Assembly: GCF_003574315.2 (NCBI RefSeq)
Contig: NZ_AP025739.1
Location: 434,001 to 498,000 of the forward strand
Length of the DNA: 64,000 nt
From: Capsulimonas corticalis
Lineage (GTDB): Bacteria > Armatimonadota > Armatimonadia > Armatimonadales > Capsulimonadaceae
Direction: 5' to 3'
Of the stretch, positions 60,642 through 64,000 are shown one piece after another. The notes under the pieces were generated by a model, which ran no database searches, had not been told where the DNA came from, and was given only the letters and a program-made list of their open reading frames with translations. Positions within the stretch are counted from its first letter, which is position 1; each line of letters starts with the position of its first letter. A program made the translations under genes and the position numbers.

Positions 60642-60667
60642 TGTGGAGGACCTCCGAGGGGCGCAAT

Positions 60668-60697
60668 AAAAAAAGCGAGGGCCGCATTGGGCTCCCG
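60668..60697 (-). promoter_or_regulatory. Attenuator-like hairpin in the leader of the SMP-30 gene
   Basis: On the minus strand GCGGGAGCC and GGCCCTCGC pair, with wobble and one mismatch, and are followed by seven T. It lies between the promoter and the gene, about 65 nt into the transcript. A second hairpin (GCAAAC / GTTTGC) precedes it. This suggests transcription attenuation. Confidence 0.55.
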
Positions 60698-60739
60698 CTA
60701 CGCTTTGCAAACACCGTTTGTTTGCGCGAATATGAATGT

Positions 60740-60768
60740 ATTATATCACGAAACATGGCGATTGTCAA
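60740..60768 (-). promoter_or_regulatory. Consensus promoter of the SMP-30 gene
   Basis: Minus-strand TTGACA-N17-TATAAT is a full consensus match. Confidence 0.88.
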
Positions 60769-60992
60769 TTCAGAAATATGGCGATTAGAAATCTTAAAAT
60801 TGCGCATTATTCAGAGATCATGGTTATCGAAACGTGGCAAAACCAAAACCAGAGTGACCAGAACACGCGAATTTTAACGAACCGCGATCTCTTATTTGTC
60901 TCAAATAAATACGGCCAAATAATTTGCAATCGCGACAGGAATAAGAAACGAAAAATTGGGGAATAGTAATCCAATGATATTGGCCTGGTTGC
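60769..60992. other. AT-rich intergenic stretch without a supported gene
   Basis: The sequence between the two divergent promoters is AT-rich and repetitive in style (several short ATGGCGATT-like stretches). A 76-codon frame at 60736-60966 overlaps the promoter and has no ribosome site. Nothing else is seen. Confidence 0.5.
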
Positions 60993-61022
60993 TTGCCGTG
61001 GATCGATAGGCGAGTGTATAAT
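60993..61022 (+). promoter_or_regulatory. Promoter of the stressosome operon
   Basis: TTGCCG and TATAAT are 18 nt apart, about 80 nt before the phosphatase gene. Confidence 0.6.
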
Positions 61023-61104
61023 CCAGGAAGCCGCTTACCGCGTCGTTCCGCTGCTTTCCCCGCAGGTAGTCCGATGAGTCACCCATGCGGCGGAAAGACC
61101 CGTC

Positions 61105-62259
61105 ATGCCCGATTCTAATCCAATGACCGTCCTCAATGTGGACGACAACGAGCAAAAGCGATATATTGTTACCCGCATGCTTCGCGCGGAAGGTTTTAAC
61201 GTCATCGAAGCGGAGAACGGGACGGAGGCGCTGCGCATGGCTCAGGATCAACCAGACCTGATCGTGCTCGATGTCAAGCTTCCGGATATCAGCGGCTTTG
61301 AAGTCTGCCAGATCCTCAAGGCGGACCCCGAAACGAACTCCATTCCCGTGCTCCACCTGTCGGCCCATTACACCAAAAGCGGCGACCGCAGCGAGGGACT
61401 GGACCGCGGGGCGGACGCGTATCTTACTCACCCCGTGCATCAGCAGGAACTGGCCTCCACCGTGCGCGCCCTGCTGCGTATGCGCACGGCGGAGAACAAT
61501 GCCAAGGCGCTTTACGAGCGCGAGCGCCGAATTGCCGAAACCCTCCAGCGCGCCCTGCTTCTCACGGTTCCCAGCGACACCTATCCCGGCCTCGACGTCT
61601 CCACGTTTTACCATCCCGCCTGGGAAGAAGCAAGCATCGCGGGCGACTTCTTCGACACCTTCGCGCTGCCCGGCGGCAAGGTGGCGCTGGCGGTGGGCGA
61701 TGCGTCCGGCAAGGGACTGGCGGCCGCCGCGCATACTGCGGAAGTGAAATATGCGCTGCGCGCGATCCTGCATGAAACGCCGCAGCCCGACCTGGCCCTT
61801 TCCCGCCTCAATGATTTCCTGTGCCACTCTTATCACACACACGGCTATGGACTGGAGCTGGTGGTGGCGCTGGCCGTCGCGGTGGTGGATCTGACGGCCG
61901 GCGAAGTGCGGTTCGCCTCGGCGGGCGCGGAGCCTCCCCTGCTTTTGAGCGGCGGCGGCGTCTCGGAATCGATGACGGTCGGCGGCCTGCCGCTGGGCGT
62001 ATACGCCGGGGTCGAATATTCGGTGCAGACGAAGATGTTGGAGATTGGCGACACCATTCTAATTACAACGGATGGGATTACCGAAGCCCGGCGCAATGGA
62101 GACTTTCTGGATTATGAAGGCTTTATCGAGCTTGCCGAGCGTTTCCAGCATTCGCCCAAGACCAAGCAGTATGGCGAGGCAATCGTCGAAGAGGCGCGCG
62201 CCTTCACGGGCGGCAAGTTTCAAGACGACGTATGCCTGCTGATCGCTCGCCGAGTCTAA
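61105..62259 (+). CDS. Receiver-SpoIIE (PP2C-type) phosphatase, RsbU-like
   Basis: A 384-residue protein. A receiver domain at 7-122 has acidic DD at 13-14, phospho-Asp56 (IVLDVKLPD) and Ser86, but the usual Lys of the KP motif is His109 (YLTHPV). A linker coiled coil (ALYERERRIAETLQRALL) leads to a PP2C/SpoIIE domain with ASIAGDFFD, AVGDASGKG and a final DDVCLL. It should dephosphorylate an STAS protein of the pathway that follows. It starts the module of four genes reaching the window end. Confidence 0.9.
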   Translation: MPDSNPMTVLNVDDNEQKRYIVTRMLRAEGFNVIEAENGTEALRMAQDQPDLIVLDVKLPDISGFEVCQILKADPETNSIPVLHLSAHYTKSGDRSEGLDRGADAYLTHPVHQQELASTVRALLRMRTAENNAKALYERERRIAETLQRALLLTVPSDTYPGLDVSTFYHPAWEEASIAGDFFDTFALPGGKVALAVGDASGKGLAAAAHTAEVKYALRAILHETPQPDLALSRLNDFLCHSYHTHGYGLELVVALAVAVVDLTAGEVRFASAGAEPPLLLSGGGVSESMTVGGLPLGVYAGVEYSVQTKMLEIGDTILITTDGITEARRNGDFLDYEGFIELAERFQHSPKTKQYGEAIVEEARAFTGGKFQDDVCLLIARRV

Positions 62260-62315
62260 ATCCAACCCACGGACTTTAAAATGACAATGATCGATCTGAA
62301 TTTAGGAGCAACACT

Positions 62316-63191
62316 GTGACAATACCGGCGGGCGCAAGCCGCATCACCGAAATCCTCAACAACCACGAGAGCGAACTCTTACAGGAATGGCTCGCCGAAC
62401 AGCGCCAATCCGGAGCCGCCCGCCCCGACCTGATCCCGGCGACGGAGCTTCAGGAACAGGGACGCGAATTCGTCGCGCTGCTGCGTCAGGCCGCCCAATC
62501 CGGAGATTTCAGCAATATCCAGGCGCCGGCCTGGTCCGGCGTGCGGGACTTGATTACCGAGCTGTCGCGGACGCGGGCTCGGCTCGGGTTCACTCCCACC
62601 GAAGTGGCGACATTCGTCTTCTCGTTCAAGCAGCCCCTGTTCTCCGCATTGCAGCGCGCGCATGGGGACGATTCGAACAGCCTGCTCGCCGATATCTGGA
62701 CGGTCACGAAGCTGCTGGACAAGCTGGGCCTTCTGACGACGGAATCGTACATGAAGTCGCGCGAGGAGATTATTGCCCGGCATCAAGAGGAGATGATGGA
62801 GCTTTCCACGCCGGTCGTGCAGCTCTGGCAGGGAATTGTCGCCCTTCCGATCATCGGGACGCTGGATAGCGCCCGGACCCAGATCGTGATGGAAAACTTG
62901 CTCCAGGCGATCGTGGACACGGGATCGGAAACGGCGATTATCGATATCACGGGTGTCCCCACGGTAGACACCCTGGTCTCGCAGCACCTGCTCAAGACCG
63001 TCGCGGCGGCGCGGCTGATGGGCGCCGAGTGCATCATCAGCGGCATCCGGCCGCAGATCGCGCAGACCATCGTGCACCTTGGCGTGGAGCTGACGGACGT
63101 CACGACGAAGGCGACGCTCGCGTCGGCCTTCGCGCTCGCGCTGCAGCGGCGCGGAATGACGGTCGGCAAAGTCGCTCAGTTCAAGTCGTAA
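62316..63191 (+). CDS. rsbR: RsbR-like stressosome sensor (RsbRD + STAS)
   Basis: A 291-residue protein. A helical N-terminal RsbRD-like domain (residues about 10-160: ILNNHESELLQEWLAEQRQS; TEVATFVFSFKQPLF) is followed by a short helix and an STAS domain (LSTPVVQLWQGIVALPIIGT; AIIDITGVPTVDTLVSQHLL). Thr residues near the STAS core (GVPTVDT) are in the place of the RsbT targets. GTG start with AGGAG 7 nt upstream. Confidence 0.9.
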   Translation: MTIPAGASRITEILNNHESELLQEWLAEQRQSGAARPDLIPATELQEQGREFVALLRQAAQSGDFSNIQAPAWSGVRDLITELSRTRARLGFTPTEVATFVFSFKQPLFSALQRAHGDDSNSLLADIWTVTKLLDKLGLLTTESYMKSREEIIARHQEEMMELSTPVVQLWQGIVALPIIGTLDSARTQIVMENLLQAIVDTGSETAIIDITGVPTVDTLVSQHLLKTVAAARLMGAECIISGIRPQIAQTIVHLGVELTDVTTKATLASAFALALQRRGMTVGKVAQFKS

Positions 63192-63201
63192 GGAGACGTT
63201 T

Positions 63202-63600
63202 TTGGAACGCATCCCAATCTTGCAAATGGGCTCTTTCTTGCTCGTGACGATCCAAGTGGACATGCACGACCGCCTCGCAATGACCCTTCAGGACGATCTG
63301 ACCACGAAAATCGTGCAAAGCGGCGCAAGCGGCGTGCTGATCGATATCTCGGCGCTGGATATTGTCGACTCGTTCATTGGGCGAATGCTGGGGAATATCT
63401 CGGCGATGTCCCGAGTGCTCGACGCCGATACCGTCGTCGTCGGCATGCAGCCGGCTGTCGCGATTACGCTGGTGGAGCTGGGCCTCTCCCTTCCGGGCGT
63501 CCGCACCGCGCTGAACGTGGAAAAAGGCATGGGAATCCTCAGAACGACGCAGACGTTATTCGGGGAGGAAGAGAGCGGCGATGGCAGTCCGGAAGAGTGA
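63202..63600 (+). CDS. rsbS: RsbS-like STAS scaffold protein
   Basis: A 132-residue single-domain STAS protein: IPILQMGSFLLVTIQVDMHD and GVLIDISALDIVDSFIGRML, with the Ser in IVDSF as the expected RsbT phosphorylation site. With RsbR it builds the stressosome that holds RsbT. TTG start with AAGGAG upstream. It overlaps rsbT by 20 nt. Confidence 0.92.
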   Translation: MERIPILQMGSFLLVTIQVDMHDRLAMTLQDDLTTKIVQSGASGVLIDISALDIVDSFIGRMLGNISAMSRVLDADTVVVGMQPAVAITLVELGLSLPGVRTALNVEKGMGILRTTQTLFGEEESGDGSPEE

Positions 63601-63985
63601 GACGATGCCGATCCGCACCCAGGCGGACATCGTCCATGTCCGCCAGGCAGTCCGCGTCTGGTCTGTCGACATCGGCATGCGTCTGGTGGATCAGACAAAG
63701 ATTGTTACGGCCGCCAGCGAGCTCGCCCGTAACACGCTGGAGTACGGCGGCGGAGGCGACCTGCTGATCGAAGCGCTGTCCGAAGGGATACGCGCCGGCC
63801 TGCGCCTGACCTTCACGGACCAGGGCCCCGGCATCGCCGACATCGCGCTCGCCCTGACCGACGGCTACACCTCCGGCGGCGGTATGGGCATGGGGCTGAG
63901 CGGATCCAAACGCCTCTCCAGCGAGTTTGAGATCGAATCCCAGGTCGGCGCCGGCACGACGGTTCGAATCACGCGCTGGAAATAA
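63581..63985 (+). CDS. rsbT: RsbT-like Ser/Thr kinase (anti-sigma factor type ATPase)
   Basis: A 134-residue GHKL kinase with ASELARNTLEYGGGGDLLIE (N box), FTDQGPGIADI (G1) and GMGMGLSGSKRL (G2). It phosphorylates RsbS/RsbR and, when released, activates an RsbU-type phosphatase, here perhaps the receiver-SpoIIE protein. It is complete; 15 nt remain to the window end, so a downstream partner such as a second phosphatase cannot be seen. Confidence 0.93.
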   Translation: MAVRKSETMPIRTQADIVHVRQAVRVWSVDIGMRLVDQTKIVTAASELARNTLEYGGGGDLLIEALSEGIRAGLRLTFTDQGPGIADIALALTDGYTSGGGMGMGLSGSKRLSSEFEIESQVGAGTTVRITRWK

Positions 63986-64000
63986 GTTACGGAATTTGAG

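Overview
The window is a bacterial chromosome segment of about 60% GC. Its gene content resembles Armatimonadota (Capsulimonas-like). The main pointer is a set of six short secreted proteins with an almost identical type IV pilin-like N-terminus ([19 protein letters not shown] followed by [15 protein letters not shown]) and a C-terminal H-X9-DG motif, together with many secreted polysaccharide-active enzymes. The taxonomic call is inference from gene style, not from a marker gene. No prophage, CRISPR array or rRNA is visible; there is one tRNA.

Layout. 1-7.6 kb: the end of a CsaB-type pyruvyl transferase, lipoproteins, a stand-alone LuxR-type HTH protein, an ABC ATPase, a CAP-domain secreted protein, a RAYT-like transposase and a secreted-protein gene with an early in-frame stop. 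7.7-13.9 kb: one pseudopilin, then four tandem paralogous secreted LamG proteins, each with its own matching promoter. 14.1-15.5 kb: a REP-bounded cassette holding a RAYT transposase, a ribbon-helix-helix protein and an unknown gene. 15.6-19.7 kb: nrdR-nrdJ with an NrdR-box pair over a strong promoter. 19.8-22.5 kb: a long-hairpin repeat, a quinone reductase/HxlR divergent pair and a DUF4349 protein. 22.6-27 kb: pseudopilin, tRNA-Ala(CGC), a Septu-like PtuA/PtuB defence pair whose nuclease gene carries an in-frame TGA, and another pseudopilin. 27-39 kb: carbohydrate genes (GH31, GntR-LacI regulator, DUF4832, CE2-like esterase, GH74-like enzyme with CBM6) and a chemoreceptor. 39-45.6 kb: two pseudopilin + small-lipoprotein operons, each beside a LacI-family regulator and each with a palindromic operator just downstream of a near-consensus promoter. 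45.7-53.5 kb: OsmC, a membrane protein, a PAS-GAF-ATPase sensor, topoisomerase IB, an ABC exporter and an AraC regulator. 53.5-60.8 kb: an AraC-linked pseudopilin, a GH78 rhamnosidase, oligoendopeptidase F, an SMP-30 protein with an attenuator-like leader, and two MITE-like hairpins. 61-64 kb: a stressosome module (REC-SpoIIE phosphatase, RsbR, RsbS, RsbT).

Pulling it together: the pseudopilins look individually regulated and tied to sugar-responsive (LacI, AraC) regulators and secreted glycoside hydrolases, which suggests surface proteins deployed by substrate. Promoters are easy to read: many are TTGACN-N17-TATAAT-like. The most notable observations are the LacI-operated pseudopilin-lipoprotein operons, the four-fold LamG array with conserved leader DNA, the RAYT/REP cassette, the interrupted Septu nuclease, and the two in-frame starts of nrdJ.
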